Source of the DNA: Allobosea sp. AAP35
Lineage (GTDB): Bacteria; Pseudomonadota; Alphaproteobacteria; Rhizobiales; Beijerinckiaceae
Length of the DNA: 64,000 nucleotides
Assembly: GCF_001295925.1 (NCBI RefSeq)
Contig: NZ_LJHQ01000056.1
Span: 1 to 64,000, forward strand
Direction of reading: 5' to 3'
The notes below the pieces were generated by a model. The model searched no databases. It worked only from the letters and a program-made list of their open reading frames with translations, and was not told the origin of the DNA. A program made the position numbers and the translations under genes. Positions 44,815 through 54,010 of this stretch are shown here, piece after piece. Each line of letters begins with the position of its first letter. The stretch's first letter is position 1.

Positions 44815-46094
44815 ACCGCCTCCAGCGCCTGTGCCAGGTCCGAGATCAGGTCCTCGATGTTCTCGATGCCCACCGAGATGCGGATCAGCGCGTCGGTCAG
44901 GCCGATCTCCTCGCGCAATTCGCGGGCGACGCCGGAATGCGTCATCGCCGCGGGGTGCGACACAAGCGTCTCGGTGCCGCCGAGCGAGACCGCGAGCTTC
45001 ATGATCTGGAGATTGTCGAGCAGCGCGAAAGCCTCCTTCTCGCCGCCCACCACGTCGAAGGCGAAGGTCGAGCCGGCGGCCGTGCATTGCCGGTCGAACA
45101 CCGCCTTGCGCGGGTCACCGTCCTTGAGGTCGCCGAGATAATGCACCTTGGCCACTTTCGGGTGGCTGGAGAGATAATCCGCGACCAGCTTGGCGTTCTC
45201 GTTGGCGCGGCTCATGCGGATGTCGAGCGTCTCCAGCGAGCGCATCAGCATCCAGCAGGAGTTCGGGTCGGCTTGGGTGCCCAGCGATCCGCGCCAGCTC
45301 TTCACCTGCCGGACCAGCGCTTCCGAGCCGCTGATCGAGCCGCCGACGAGGTCGGAATGGCCGCCGACATATTTCGTCAGCGAGAGTAGCGAGAGATCGG
45401 CGCCCTGCTTCAGCGGCTTCTGGTATTTCGGGCCGAGCATGGTGTTGTCGACAACGACCGGCGGGCGATGGCCCTGCGATTTTTCCAGTTCGTCGGCGAT
45501 CAGCTTGCAGGCGGCGAGATCGACCAGCCCGTTGGTTGGGTTGGCCGGCGTCTCGACCAGGATCATGCCGACACGGCCTTTGGCGGCTGCAGCCTGGGCG
45601 CTGGCCCGCATCTGCACGATGTCGAGACCGTCGGTGAATCCGAAAGCGGTGACGCCGGAGGCGCCCATCTGGTTCTTGAGCAGGGTTTCGGTGCCGCCAT
45701 AGAGCGGGCGGGAGTGGATGATCGTGTCGCCCGGCCGCAGGAAGGCGAAGCAGGTCGTGGCGATCGCCGCCATGCCGCTGGCGAAGACGGCGCATTTTTC
45801 CGCCTCGTCCCAAATCGCCAGCCGATCCTCCAGGATTTCCATATTGGGGTGGTTGAAGCGCGAATAGACCAGGCCGGGCTTCTCGCCCGGCTTGGGCTGC
45901 CGACGGCCGGAGGTGAAGTCGAAGAAATCCTTGCCCTGCTGGGCATTGGCGAAAACGAAGGTCGAGGTCAGGAAGATCGGCGGCTTGAGCGAGCCTTCCG
46001 ACATCGCCGGCGAGTAGCCGAAGCCCATCATCAGCGTCTCGGGATGGAGCTTGCGGTTGGCGATGCGGTCCTTGTGATAATTGTCTTCGCTCAT
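44811..46094 (-). CDS. Cys/Met-metabolism PLP enzyme (cystathionine gamma-synthase family, possibly methionine gamma-lyase)
   Basis: PLP enzyme of 427 residues with the Schiff-base Lys241 in SLLSLTKYVGGHSD, the cofactor-binding FASGMAAI and PLYGGTE, and VETPANPTN. It is longer than standard family members at the N-terminus. A divergent Lrp/AsnC regulator 150 bp away recalls the mdeR-mdeA pair for methionine catabolism in Pseudomonas, so methionine gamma-lyase is a reasonable guess; cystathionine lyase/synthase is not excluded. Confidence 0.88.
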   Translation of the reverse strand: MSEDNYHKDRIANRKLHPETLMMGFGYSPAMSEGSLKPPIFLTSTFVFANAQQGKDFFDFTSGRRQPKPGEKPGLVYSRFNHPNMEILEDRLAIWDEAEKCAVFASGMAAIATTCFAFLRPGDTIIHSRPLYGGTETLLKNQMGASGVTAFGFTDGLDIVQMRASAQAAAAKGRVGMILVETPANPTNGLVDLAACKLIADELEKSQGHRPPVVVDNTMLGPKYQKPLKQGADLSLLSLTKYVGGHSDLVGGSISGSEALVRQVKSWRGSLGTQADPNSCWMLMRSLETLDIRMSRANENAKLVADYLSSHPKVAKVHYLGDLKDGDPRKAVFDRQCTAAGSTFAFDVVGGEKEAFALLDNLQIMKLAVSLGGTETLVSHPAAMTHSGVARELREEIGLTDALIRISVGIENIEDLISDLAQALEAV

Positions 46095-46244
46095 GACGAT
46101 CTCCCTGTCGAACCGCGGCCGGCCAGCGCCGATCCGTTCGTCTGAAGATAAGGCCGCCAGCCGGCGATTGCTTGGATGGCTTCATCTGTCTAGAATTTCA
46201 TTTCAGCATGATCCTGCCAAAAATCAATTCATGAGGAGCAGTCC
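46095..46244. promoter_or_regulatory. Divergent promoter region of the PLP enzyme and lrp genes
   Basis: This 150-bp gap includes an AT-rich stretch (46190-46230) unlike its surroundings, with TTTCATTTCAG and TCAATTCATGA segments where an Lrp-type regulator could bind and bend DNA. A clear AGGAG precedes the lrp start by 7 nt. No exact operator is defined. Confidence 0.4.
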
Positions 46245-46703
46245 ATGCTCGACAGCGTCGATCGCCGCATGCTCGCCGTCCTCCAGGAAGATGGGCGCAT
46301 CACCAATCAGGATCTTTCGCAGAGGGTCGGGCTCTCGCCGACGCCCTGTCTGCGCCGGCTGAAGCGGCTGGAGGACACCGGCGTGATCCAGGGATATTCG
46401 GCCACCGTCGACCCCAAGGCCTATGGTCTGCCTTTCAGTGTCTTCGTCTCGGTGCGGCTCTCGCAGCAGACGCAGGAGCACATCGCCGAATTCGAGAAGG
46501 CGGTCGAGGGCTGGAACGAGGTGACCGAATGCTACCTGATGACCGGCAGCCAGGACTATCTGCTGCGCGTGCTGACCGACGGTATCGAGGGCTATGAGCG
46601 CTTCCTGAAGCAGAAGATGACGCGGCTGAAATGCATCCAGTCGGTCGAATCGAATTTCGCGCTGGCTACCGTCAAGAAGCGCATCGGCCTGCCGCCCTTA
46701 TGA
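46245..46703 (+). CDS. Lrp/AsnC-family transcriptional regulator
   Basis: The 152-residue protein has an N-terminal HTH (LDSVDRRMLAVLQEDGRITNQDLSQRVGLSPTPCLRRLKRLEDTGVIQGYSATV) and a RAM ligand-binding domain (GWNEVTECYLMTGSQDYLLRVLTDGIEGYERFLKQKM). It presumably senses an amino acid and controls the divergent PLP enzyme gene and itself, as MdeR does (inference). Confidence 0.94.
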   Translation: MLDSVDRRMLAVLQEDGRITNQDLSQRVGLSPTPCLRRLKRLEDTGVIQGYSATVDPKAYGLPFSVFVSVRLSQQTQEHIAEFEKAVEGWNEVTECYLMTGSQDYLLRVLTDGIEGYERFLKQKMTRLKCIQSVESNFALATVKKRIGLPPL

Positions 46704-46719
46704 GCGGCCCGGCCCGATC

Positions 46720-47754
46720 TCAGGCGCCCTTGCCGCGATCCATGGCGCGGCGCACGACCTGCGTGACCTCGCTGTCGGACAGGAAGAGATCGTGCCGCAG
46801 CATGCTCCAGCCGCGCCCTTGCGTATCGGCGACGCGCACGCCCAGCGCTTCGAGACGCGAGCGGTCGGCGGCGCCGGCGCGGGCGACACCGCCGGCAAGG
46901 CGGGACGAAATCGCCAAGGCTCGGTCGCCCGGATCGATGATCAGCGTCATGCGACGGGCCAGCGGGCCGAGCTTGCCGACCGTCTGCTCGAAGGCGTCGA
47001 TGTCGATGTCGGGCGAAGCGAGCACGACCGAACCGATGCGCGCATAGACATCGGCCGAATCGCGCAGTTCGCGCAGGCCTTCCAGCGTCAGGAAGGTGCC
47101 CATCGAATGGGCGACGATGTGGATGCGGCCGACGGTCGGGTTGGCGACGAGCGCCTGCAAGGCCCTGACGAAGCCGTCGCGCGACCACAGCGCGCTTTCG
47201 CGGTCATAGGCATAGTCGAACAGCTTGCCGCCCGAGGGCCAGGAGAAGATCGCGGTTCGGCCCTGGAATTCGAGCGAATGCGAGAGCTGGCCGGCACTGC
47301 GCGCAGCCGATTCGAAGGTCTCGTTGTAGCCGTGAATGTAGAGCAGCACGTCGCGTCCGGTCGCGGCCTGGGCGAAAGCGCGGCCGGCATCGGCGGAGGT
47401 CTGGCTGTCGAGCCCCAGAACCGCCCAATCGCCGCTGACGACAGAGGAAACGCGGCCCGAGATTCCGTCCGCGGGCGGCGAAAGGCGCGCCTCGGCAAAG
47501 GTCAGCGAACCACGATCGGAGCCGAAGAAAGGCTGGCGCGGGCCGACGGGCTTGCGCGTCGTCACGACGAGGAGCTCCGGCTCCTTGCCGATCGCCGAGG
47601 CGTCGGCGCGGGTCGGCTCCGAGAAGGGCGAGACGGCGACTTCGCTCTGGGCGCAGGCCGAGAGCGACAGCGCGAGCAGCGCGGCAAGCGCCGCCCGACG
47701 GCAGGTGAGAGCGTGCCGCAAACCAAGCATCGTGTCAGGCATCCAGTCGATCAT
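46720..47754 (-). CDS. Lipoprotein alpha/beta hydrolase (DUF900), first of a tandem pair
   Basis: The 344-residue lipoprotein has lipobox LSLSAC with Cys34 as lipidation site. The hydrolase core has the oxyanion motif YIHGYNETFESAARSAGQLSH, SWPSGGKLFDYAYDRESALWSRD, and the nucleophile Ser217 in IVAHSMGTFLTLEGL. Later DIDIDAF and a conserved His (LRHDLFL) complete a likely triad. Substrate unknown. ATG codons at 47742 and 47730 are alternative starts that shorten the signal peptide. Confidence 0.88.
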   Translation of the reverse strand: MIDWMPDTMLGLRHALTCRRAALAALLALSLSACAQSEVAVSPFSEPTRADASAIGKEPELLVVTTRKPVGPRQPFFGSDRGSLTFAEARLSPPADGISGRVSSVVSGDWAVLGLDSQTSADAGRAFAQAATGRDVLLYIHGYNETFESAARSAGQLSHSLEFQGRTAIFSWPSGGKLFDYAYDRESALWSRDGFVRALQALVANPTVGRIHIVAHSMGTFLTLEGLRELRDSADVYARIGSVVLASPDIDIDAFEQTVGKLGPLARRMTLIIDPGDRALAISSRLAGGVARAGAADRSRLEALGVRVADTQGRGWSMLRHDLFLSDSEVTQVVRRAMDRGKGA

Positions 47755-47852
47755 GAGGGGCCGAGTTGGCCAGTGCCATCTTAACGACAGGCTAACGCGG
47801 CCAGAATGCGGCGATCTTTGGAAGAACGCGAGCCGATGCGGCAGATAGCGGC

Positions 47853-49016
47853 TCAGCGGCCGCCCGAGATGATGGATACCGGCGCGGTGACTACGAGACC
47901 GACGGTCGAGCCGACTGTGCCGACAACACCGCCCGCGATATCGCCGAGACGGTCGCCGAGCTGGGGCCCGGCCGTTTCGATGCCGCCATCCTCCTTCAGC
48001 CTGCGACCGATCATCTGCACGACCTTGGGCGACTGTGCGAACTTGCTGTGGTTCAGGCTGTCGCCGGAGGCCACGTCCGACAGATCGATGATGCGGGCGC
48101 CGAGCTTCTCCAACTCGGCGATGATGTCCTTGTCCTTGGCGGAGATCGCCCCCAGCCGCGTCTTGTCGCCTGCGAAACGCCGCGAGAAGTCGAGCGCGCG
48201 ATCATCGGCCGAAACGAAGATCGTCACCGGGCGCTTGATTTCCGCCATCTGGGTCCTGAAAACGTCAAGATCGACATCGGGCGCGGCCAGAATGATGTCG
48301 CGCAGCTTGCCGCCGAAGGTCCCGTCACCACGGATCGCAGCCTGCCGCACCGCTTCCAGCGTCAGAAGCGTGCCCATCGAATGGGCCAGGATATCCATGC
48401 GCGTCGTGCCGAGATCGCGCGCGATCGCCCGCAGATTGCGCTCGAGGAAGTCGCGCGAATAATAGGCGCTCTCGCGATCATAGGGGTAGGCCAGCAACTG
48501 TCCGCGCGAGGGCCAGGTGAACAGCACCGGCACGCCCTTGAAGCCCGAATCATGAATGATCTGGGCAAAGCGGAACGCCGCATCGGCGAAATTCGTGTTG
48601 AAGCCATGGACGAAGACCAGCACGTCGCGTTCCGCGGGCGGCCGCCGCAGGATCTCGCGGCGCACATCGGCGACGATGGGCGCAAGATCGAGCCGCTTCA
48701 GATTCGTGATCGTGAAATGCTTGGCAGGATCGCCCGGTCCGGAATCGGGCAGTTCCAGTTCGCCGGTCTTGTGGCTCTTCGGGACCGTGAAATCCAGGCG
48801 GGCAAAGGCCAGCCGGGGTCCGCGCTCGCCGCTGAAGAAGACCGGCTCGAGCGAGGTCTCGCGCGTCGTCGCGACGAACATCTCGACCTTGCCCGCGATC
48901 TCGGTCGATGGCGTTGCGTTGATGTTCAGCACCCGCGGCGTCCCGCAGGCGCCCAGTGCCAAGGGCACAAACACAGCCCATGCGAGAACCCGCAACCGCA
49001 ACACTCGCATGATCAT
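47853..49016 (-). CDS. Lipoprotein alpha/beta hydrolase (DUF900), second of a tandem pair
   Basis: The 387-residue paralogue of the next gene has lipobox ALGACG with Cys24, oxyanion motif FVHGFNTNFADAAFRFAQI, TWPSRGQLLAYPYDRESAYYSRD, and nucleophile Ser213 in ILAHSMGTLLTLEAV. It carries an extra C-terminal stretch with a Gly/Val-rich hydrophobic segment (GDIAGGVVGTVGSTVGLVVTAPVSIISGG). The ATG at 49016 is chosen; 49010 is equally possible. 98 bp separate the two paralogues. Confidence 0.88.
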   Translation of the reverse strand: MIMRVLRLRVLAWAVFVPLALGACGTPRVLNINATPSTEIAGKVEMFVATTRETSLEPVFFSGERGPRLAFARLDFTVPKSHKTGELELPDSGPGDPAKHFTITNLKRLDLAPIVADVRREILRRPPAERDVLVFVHGFNTNFADAAFRFAQIIHDSGFKGVPVLFTWPSRGQLLAYPYDRESAYYSRDFLERNLRAIARDLGTTRMDILAHSMGTLLTLEAVRQAAIRGDGTFGGKLRDIILAAPDVDLDVFRTQMAEIKRPVTIFVSADDRALDFSRRFAGDKTRLGAISAKDKDIIAELEKLGARIIDLSDVASGDSLNHSKFAQSPKVVQMIGRRLKEDGGIETAGPQLGDRLGDIAGGVVGTVGSTVGLVVTAPVSIISGGR

Positions 49017-49135
49017 CGCCAGACAGCTTTCGTCGCGAAAAGGGTAACAATGAGGCGAGCATCGCCCCGCAGCGAAGCCACGTTGTCCCCAACCCAAACC
49101 TTGTCGCAAGCCACCCAGCCTTGCTAGGTGGCGTT

Positions 49136-50122
49136 ATGGCCGATCTCACCGCCGCTGTCACCGCCCTTGCCGCAGCGTTAGCCGCTGGCGACCGCGCAGC
49201 GTTGGCGCGGGCCATCACACTGGCAGAGTCGCGCCGGGCCGACCATCGCGAGCAGGCGAGCGCCCTGATTCAGCACCTTCTCCCCAGGACCGGCGGCGCG
49301 ACCCGCGTCGGCATCACCGGCGTGCCCGGCGTCGGCAAATCGACCGCGATCGACGCGCTCGGCTGCTTTTTGACGGCCAGAGGCCACAAGGTTGCGGTCT
49401 TGGCCGTGGACCCTTCATCGACCCGCACCGGCGGCTCGATCCTCGGCGACAAGACCCGCATGGCGCGGTTGGCTGTCGATCCCCACGCCTATATCCGCCC
49501 CTCCCCGTCATCGGGGACCCTGGGTGGCGTGGCGGCCCGGACACGCGAAACCATGCTGCTCTGCGAGGCGGCGGGTTTCGACGTCATCCTGGTCGAGACG
49601 GTCGGCGTCGGCCAGTCGGAGACCGCCGTGGCGGATCTGACCGATTTCTTCCTGGTGCTGATGCTGCCCAATGCCGGCGACGAACTGCAAGGCATCAAGA
49701 AGGGCATCATCGAGCTTGCCGACATGATTGCGGTCAACAAGGCCGATGGCTCGGGAGCGACAGCCGCGCGCATGGCGGCTGCGCAATATCAGGCTGCGCT
49801 GCACATCCTGGCCCCGGCATCGACGCTGTGGTCGACGCCGGCAGTCACGATCTCGGCTCTGACCGGCGAAGGCCTCGAAGCACTTTGGGCTAAGATCGAG
49901 GAGCACCGTGCCCGCCATGATGCGAAGGGGCTGATCGCCGAGAAGCGACGCCGCCAGGACGTGAAGTGGATGTGGGCGATGGTCCAGGACAGGCTTCAGG
50001 CCCGATTGCGCCAGGACCCTGCGCTCAAGGCTCGCACCCCGGCGCTCGAGGCGGCTGTTGCGGCCGGCACGCTGTCGCCTACGCTGGCAGCCGAGGAGAT
50101 CGCCCAGGCTCTGGGGCTCTAA
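49136..50122 (+). CDS. meaB: Methylmalonyl-CoA mutase GTPase chaperone MeaB/ArgK
   Basis: G3E-family GTPase of 328 residues that gates cobalamin loading and protects the mutase. Walker A GVPGVGKS at 62-69, then AVDPSSTRTGGSILGDKTRM, switch region VETVGVGQSET, and NKADG for guanine recognition. The C-terminal helix serves as dimerisation arm. ATG 49136 follows AGGTGG. It is separate from mutAB but clearly its partner. Confidence 0.95.
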   Translation: MADLTAAVTALAAALAAGDRAALARAITLAESRRADHREQASALIQHLLPRTGGATRVGITGVPGVGKSTAIDALGCFLTARGHKVAVLAVDPSSTRTGGSILGDKTRMARLAVDPHAYIRPSPSSGTLGGVAARTRETMLLCEAAGFDVILVETVGVGQSETAVADLTDFFLVLMLPNAGDELQGIKKGIIELADMIAVNKADGSGATAARMAAAQYQAALHILAPASTLWSTPAVTISALTGEGLEALWAKIEEHRARHDAKGLIAEKRRRQDVKWMWAMVQDRLQARLRQDPALKARTPALEAAVAAGTLSPTLAAEEIAQALGL

Positions 50123-50157
50123 CGAAAAAAACGGTTCAGCATGGAGACGCGCGGCCG

Positions 50158-50787
50158 ATGGACATTCTGATTACCGGCTTCGGCCCGTTTCCGCGCGTGC
50201 GCATCAACCCGACGACAGCACTGGCACGCGCGGTCGCGGTTCGTCTGCGACATGCGGGGCTGGACGCGCGCGCGCTCATCCTCGAAACCAGCTACGGCAA
50301 GGGCCTGCCGGAATTGCAGGCCCAGCTGGCGGCGACACGCCCGAAAGCCATCCTGATGCTGGGGCTCGCCGCGCGGGCCCGCACGGTGCGCGTCGAGCTG
50401 TTCGCGCGCGGCCATGCCAGTCCGCTTCATCCCGACGCCACCGGCGCGACGCCGCATGCCGCCGCCGCCGTATCGGCGGCCCTGCCGCTGCGCACGACCG
50501 GCAATGCGCCCGGCGCGCTTGCTGCGCTGGAACGGCGGGGCCTTCGCAGCGCCCTGTCGCCTTCCGCCGGGCGCTATCTCTGCGATGCCTGCTATGCCGC
50601 CGCGCTCCGGCGGACGGGAGGCGACGCGACGCCGGTGCTGTTCGTGCATGTGCCGTGGCTGCGCCCGGGGCCGGGCCAGCGTCCGCATGAGCGGGTGGCA
50701 GCGTTCAGGCCCGGCGCCGACAAGCTCACCCGCAGCCTGGCCGAGATCGGAGCCGCCCTGGCGAGGCAGGGTCGCCGATTGCGCTAA
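50158..50787 (+). CDS. pcp: Pyroglutamyl-peptidase I family (C15) peptidase
   Basis: The 209 residues show the C15 triad at the canonical spacing: Glu80 (RVELFA), Cys142 (GRYLCDACYAAAL) and His164 (FVHVPWLRPG). The N-terminal LITGFGPFPRVRINPTTAL is diagnostic. It removes N-terminal pyroglutamate from peptides. It is 35 nt after meaB, likely in the same transcript. The LGLAARART segment replaces the usual GQAGGR, so substrate preference may differ. Confidence 0.88.
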   Translation: MDILITGFGPFPRVRINPTTALARAVAVRLRHAGLDARALILETSYGKGLPELQAQLAATRPKAILMLGLAARARTVRVELFARGHASPLHPDATGATPHAAAAVSAALPLRTTGNAPGALAALERRGLRSALSPSAGRYLCDACYAAALRRTGGDATPVLFVHVPWLRPGPGQRPHERVAAFRPGADKLTRSLAEIGAALARQGRRLR

Positions 50788-50857
50788 AGCCCGTCCCGGA
50801 ATGGCACGGCCCGCCGCGGCACGGCGCTTGAACCGTCGTACACTCACGGAGGTGCAG

Positions 50858-52234
50858 ATGGTCCTTTCCCGACGGTCGCTGCTAACGGCGGCCTTTTTCG
50901 GCACAGGCTCGCTCATGGCCCCACCGGCGCTCGCCCAGACGTCGCGGCGCCCGATCGCAGGCGCGCTGGGTTCCTTTGGGGTCGATGCGGCGCAGTTCGG
51001 CTTGCGGCCGGGTTCGCCCGACGATCAGTCGCGCCAGTTGCAAACCGCGCTGGCAGAAGCCACCCGGCGCGAGGCGCCGTTGATGCTCGCGCCTGGTCGC
51101 TACCGCATCGCGCGCGTCGCTCTGCCAGACGGCGCAAGCCTGATCGGCATCGAGGGCGCGACGAGGCTGGTCGCGGCCCAGGGGGGGCCGCTGCTGGTCG
51201 CGCGCGGCCTGCGACGGGTCTCCCTCACGGGGGTGACCCTCGACGGGGTCGGCATCCGCATCGCGGGTCGCGAAGGGCTGCTCAACGCGGATGACGTCGC
51301 CGATATCTCCATCCGCGATTGCGCCTTCATCGACGCCGGCGCGCTCGGGCTGGTGTTCAACCGCACCGGCGGCAGCGTCGAAACCAGTCGCTTCCAGAGG
51401 ATGCGCGAAGCCGCGCTGTTCTCTCTGGATTCGCGCGGCCTGCAGATCGAACGCAACCGCGTCGAGGATTGCGGCAATAACGGCATCCAGCTCTGGCGCG
51501 GCCAGCCCGGCGACGAACGCTCGTTCATCAGGGGCAACCGCATCGAGCGCATCCGGGCCGATGCCGGCGGCGATGGACCCCATGGCAACGGCATCAGCCT
51601 TTACAAGGCCGGCGGCGCCATCATCGAAGGCAATCAGCTGCGCGATTGCGCGCTGACCTTCATCCGCAACAATTCCGGCTCCAGCGTGCAGATTCTCGGC
51701 AATCAGGGCAAGCGCTGCGGCGAATGCGGGATCTATTCCGAATTTGCCTTCGAGGGCGCGATCGTCGCCAACAATATCGTCGAGGATTGCGCGCAGGGCG
51801 CCAACATCACCAATCTCGACCATGGCGGCAGATTGTCGGTGTTTGCCAACAACATCATCCGCAATGCCCGCAAAGGCCTCTATCCTGGCGTCAAGGAGCC
51901 CATCGGCGGGATGGGCGTTCATATCGAGGCGGAGGCCACCGTCACCGGCAACGTCATCGAGGACGCCAGCGACATCGGCATCTCGCTCGGCTGGTCCTGG
52001 GGCATGCGCAACCTCGTCGCGACCGGCAACATGGTCCGCCGCACCGGCATCGGCATCTCCGTCTCGCTGGTGCCCAAGCAGCGCAACGTGGTGATCTCCG
52101 GCAACGTCATCGCGGAGGCGAGCCGCGGCGCGGTCGTCGGCACGGAGTATGGCAAGGCGGTCACCGGGGATTTGACAAGGACGCCCGACGCGCGGGCGAC
52201 CGGCATCCGGGTCGAGGGCAACGCGGCGGGATGA
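50858..52234 (+). CDS. TAT-exported right-handed beta-helix protein (TIGR03808 type)
   Basis: The 458-residue protein has a twin-arginine signal (SRRSLLTAAFFGTGSLMAPPALA) and many short parallel beta-helix repeats (e.g. NRIERIRAD, NIVEDCAQGANITNL, NVIEDASDIGISLGW, NVIAEASRGAVVG). It belongs to a conserved alphaproteobacterial family of periplasmic proteins of unknown function; a polysaccharide-related role is inferred only from the fold. ATG 50858 has GGAGG 6 nt upstream. Confidence 0.88.
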   Translation: MVLSRRSLLTAAFFGTGSLMAPPALAQTSRRPIAGALGSFGVDAAQFGLRPGSPDDQSRQLQTALAEATRREAPLMLAPGRYRIARVALPDGASLIGIEGATRLVAAQGGPLLVARGLRRVSLTGVTLDGVGIRIAGREGLLNADDVADISIRDCAFIDAGALGLVFNRTGGSVETSRFQRMREAALFSLDSRGLQIERNRVEDCGNNGIQLWRGQPGDERSFIRGNRIERIRADAGGDGPHGNGISLYKAGGAIIEGNQLRDCALTFIRNNSGSSVQILGNQGKRCGECGIYSEFAFEGAIVANNIVEDCAQGANITNLDHGGRLSVFANNIIRNARKGLYPGVKEPIGGMGVHIEAEATVTGNVIEDASDIGISLGWSWGMRNLVATGNMVRRTGIGISVSLVPKQRNVVISGNVIAEASRGAVVGTEYGKAVTGDLTRTPDARATGIRVEGNAAG

Positions 52235-52237
52235 GGT

Positions 52238-52564
52238 TCAACCGCCAAGGCCGAGGACGAAGGCCAGGCGAAGATCGACATCCGCCATCTGCGCGTCAGA
52301 AAGCCGTCCGACCACCGCCCGGCACTTCCGCCGAAGCACCATGGTAGTTTTGTCCAGCATGACATGACTGTGATCGACTAGCCCGTTTGACGCGTTCGGC
52401 GCGACCGCTAGGCGGAATGCAGCCGAGATCTCCGTACTCGTCGTAATCAGGCATACCAGCGTCGTATCGACATCATCGATGAGATCGTTCTGAACGACCA
52501 GCGCAGGGCGGGGCTTGCCGTGTTCACCCTGCGCCGCAACGATGACCACATCGCCTCGCTTCAT
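52238..52564 (-). CDS. MazF/PemK-family mRNA interferase toxin
   Basis: The 108-residue protein has the PemK signature MKRGDVVIVAAQGEHGKPRPALVVQNDLI, then TLVCLITTST and SHVMLDKTTMVLRRKCRAVVGRLS. It cleaves mRNA when unopposed (family knowledge). Overlaps the antitoxin gene by ATGA, antitoxin first. It converges on the beta-helix gene, stops 3 bp apart. Confidence 0.92.
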   Translation of the reverse strand: MKRGDVVIVAAQGEHGKPRPALVVQNDLIDDVDTTLVCLITTSTEISAAFRLAVAPNASNGLVDHSHVMLDKTTMVLRRKCRAVVGRLSDAQMADVDLRLAFVLGLGG

Positions 52565-52788
52565 TTGTCTTCAGCGGGCCAGTCAGTCAGCGCCTCGACG
52601 AACGCGATATCATCCGTCTCAGCGGGACTCTCACGGATTGCTGTCATCTCTCGCTTCAACTGCGCCAGAAACGCCGGATCCTTCGTGTCGAAGGTCCAGA
52701 GCCTGACCTCTTTCAGCCCTGCCGCCTTCTTGGCGGCGCGGTAGCGGGCCTGCTTGGTCAGACCGTCCTTCAAGGCGGGACGCGGCAT
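52561..52788 (-). CDS. MazE-like antitoxin (DUF3018 type)
   Basis: The 75-residue protein has the pattern KQARYRAAKKAAGLKEVRLWTFDTKDPAFLAQLKREMTAI, typical of antitoxin MazE family members paired with PemK toxins. Basic N-terminal half likely binds DNA; acidic C-terminal tail (ETDDIAFVEALTDWPAEDK) would bind the toxin. Confidence 0.88.
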   Translation of the reverse strand: MPRPALKDGLTKQARYRAAKKAAGLKEVRLWTFDTKDPAFLAQLKREMTAIRESPAETDDIAFVEALTDWPAEDK

Positions 52789-52848
52789 GGCGGGTCTCCC
52801 CCAGTCGAAAGTTCTGGCGTCGAAAGGTAACGCGCGACCTTTCGCTGG

Positions 52849-53847
52849 TCAAATGGCGGCGGCCCTGACGCGTCCGACCTCGATACCGTTCCAGTTGGTC
52901 ATCACGCTCTCGCGCAGCGGGGCGAAGGCGGCCAGTTCCACCTCGTCCATCGGAAGGAAGCGCGCGATCAGATCCGCCATCACCACCTCCGCCGCGCGGC
53001 CGGCGCCATCGTCGCATTTCAGCGCGATGCCGTAGCCCAGCTCCGGCAGGGCACCGCAATAGACGCCCTCGGCCCCGGTCTTGATGAAGATGCGCTCGCG
53101 AAGCAGTTCCATGGCGCGGGTGTCGAAGCGGCCGGTGCCCGCGACCATGAAGGGGTGGGCGGCCGCGGCCTTGCGGATGCGGGCGGCGGCTTTCGTGCGC
53201 TGCGGTCCGAAGCCGTGGCCGGTGCCGAAACGGGCGAAGCCCATGGCCAGCGCCTTCAGCGGCACGGCATAGGTCGGGATCGAGCAGCCGTCGGTGCCCA
53301 TGAGGTCGGTGGAATGGGCAGCTCCGGTGACCTCTTCCAAGGCGCCGCGCACGGCCTTCTGCACGGCATGTCCGGCCTTCACATAGCCGGCCGGGTCCTC
53401 GTCGAGACCGCAGGCGAGGCAGACGAAGCCGGCATGCTTGCCCGAGCAGTTGTTGTTGAGCGCGCTCGGCTCTTGGCCGCCCTTCGCCAGCGCCCGCGCG
53501 GCGGCATCGTTCATCGGCCAGTGCGCGCCGCATTCGAGGCAGCCGGCGTCGCGCCCGGCTTTGGCCAGCATGGCGAGCGAGGTTTGCGCATGGAGTGGCT
53601 CGCCGGAATGCGAGGAGACGGCGAGCGCGATCTCCGGCTCGGTGAGACCATAGCGATCGGCTGCGCCGCTTTCTAACAGCGGCAGTGCCTGCAACGCCTT
53701 CACCGCCGAGCGGGGAAAGACGGGGCGGTCGACATCGCCCGCCGAGAACACCACGGCGCCGTCGGCGTCCACGATGAGGGCGGCCCCGCGATGGCGCGAT
53801 TCGACGGTGTTGCCGCGCGTCACCTCGGCGAGGATCGGGTTTTCCAT
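52849..53847 (-). CDS. ansA: L-asparaginase, type III (Rhizobium etli AnsA family)
   Basis: The 332-residue protein matches the asparaginase II family PF06089. Key residues line up with the R. etli enzyme shifted by one: Ser47 and Lys50 (FPRSAVK), Ser79 in AVSSHSGE, Cys134 and Lys137 (NNNCSGKHAGF) and Cys188 (TDGCSIPTYAV). It hydrolyses asparagine to aspartate and ammonia; unlike E. coli enzymes this class is not secreted. No signal peptide is present. Confidence 0.93.
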   Translation of the reverse strand: MENPILAEVTRGNTVESRHRGAALIVDADGAVVFSAGDVDRPVFPRSAVKALQALPLLESGAADRYGLTEPEIALAVSSHSGEPLHAQTSLAMLAKAGRDAGCLECGAHWPMNDAAARALAKGGQEPSALNNNCSGKHAGFVCLACGLDEDPAGYVKAGHAVQKAVRGALEEVTGAAHSTDLMGTDGCSIPTYAVPLKALAMGFARFGTGHGFGPQRTKAAARIRKAAAAHPFMVAGTGRFDTRAMELLRERIFIKTGAEGVYCGALPELGYGIALKCDDGAGRAAEVVMADLIARFLPMDEVELAAFAPLRESVMTNWNGIEVGRVRAAAI

Positions 53848-54010
53848 GGTCGTCTCCCAAGCGGGCGTCCTGCATGGAACGCGAGCGCCTTGTGCCGACC
53901 GGCGCTCGACCTGTCAAAAGCCATGGCGCAGACTGGCGGCACCTGCCATGACGGGCGTGTTCCTGCGTCAGCGGGAAGACCTGTGGGCATCAGGCCAGCC
54001 GGAGCCAGGC

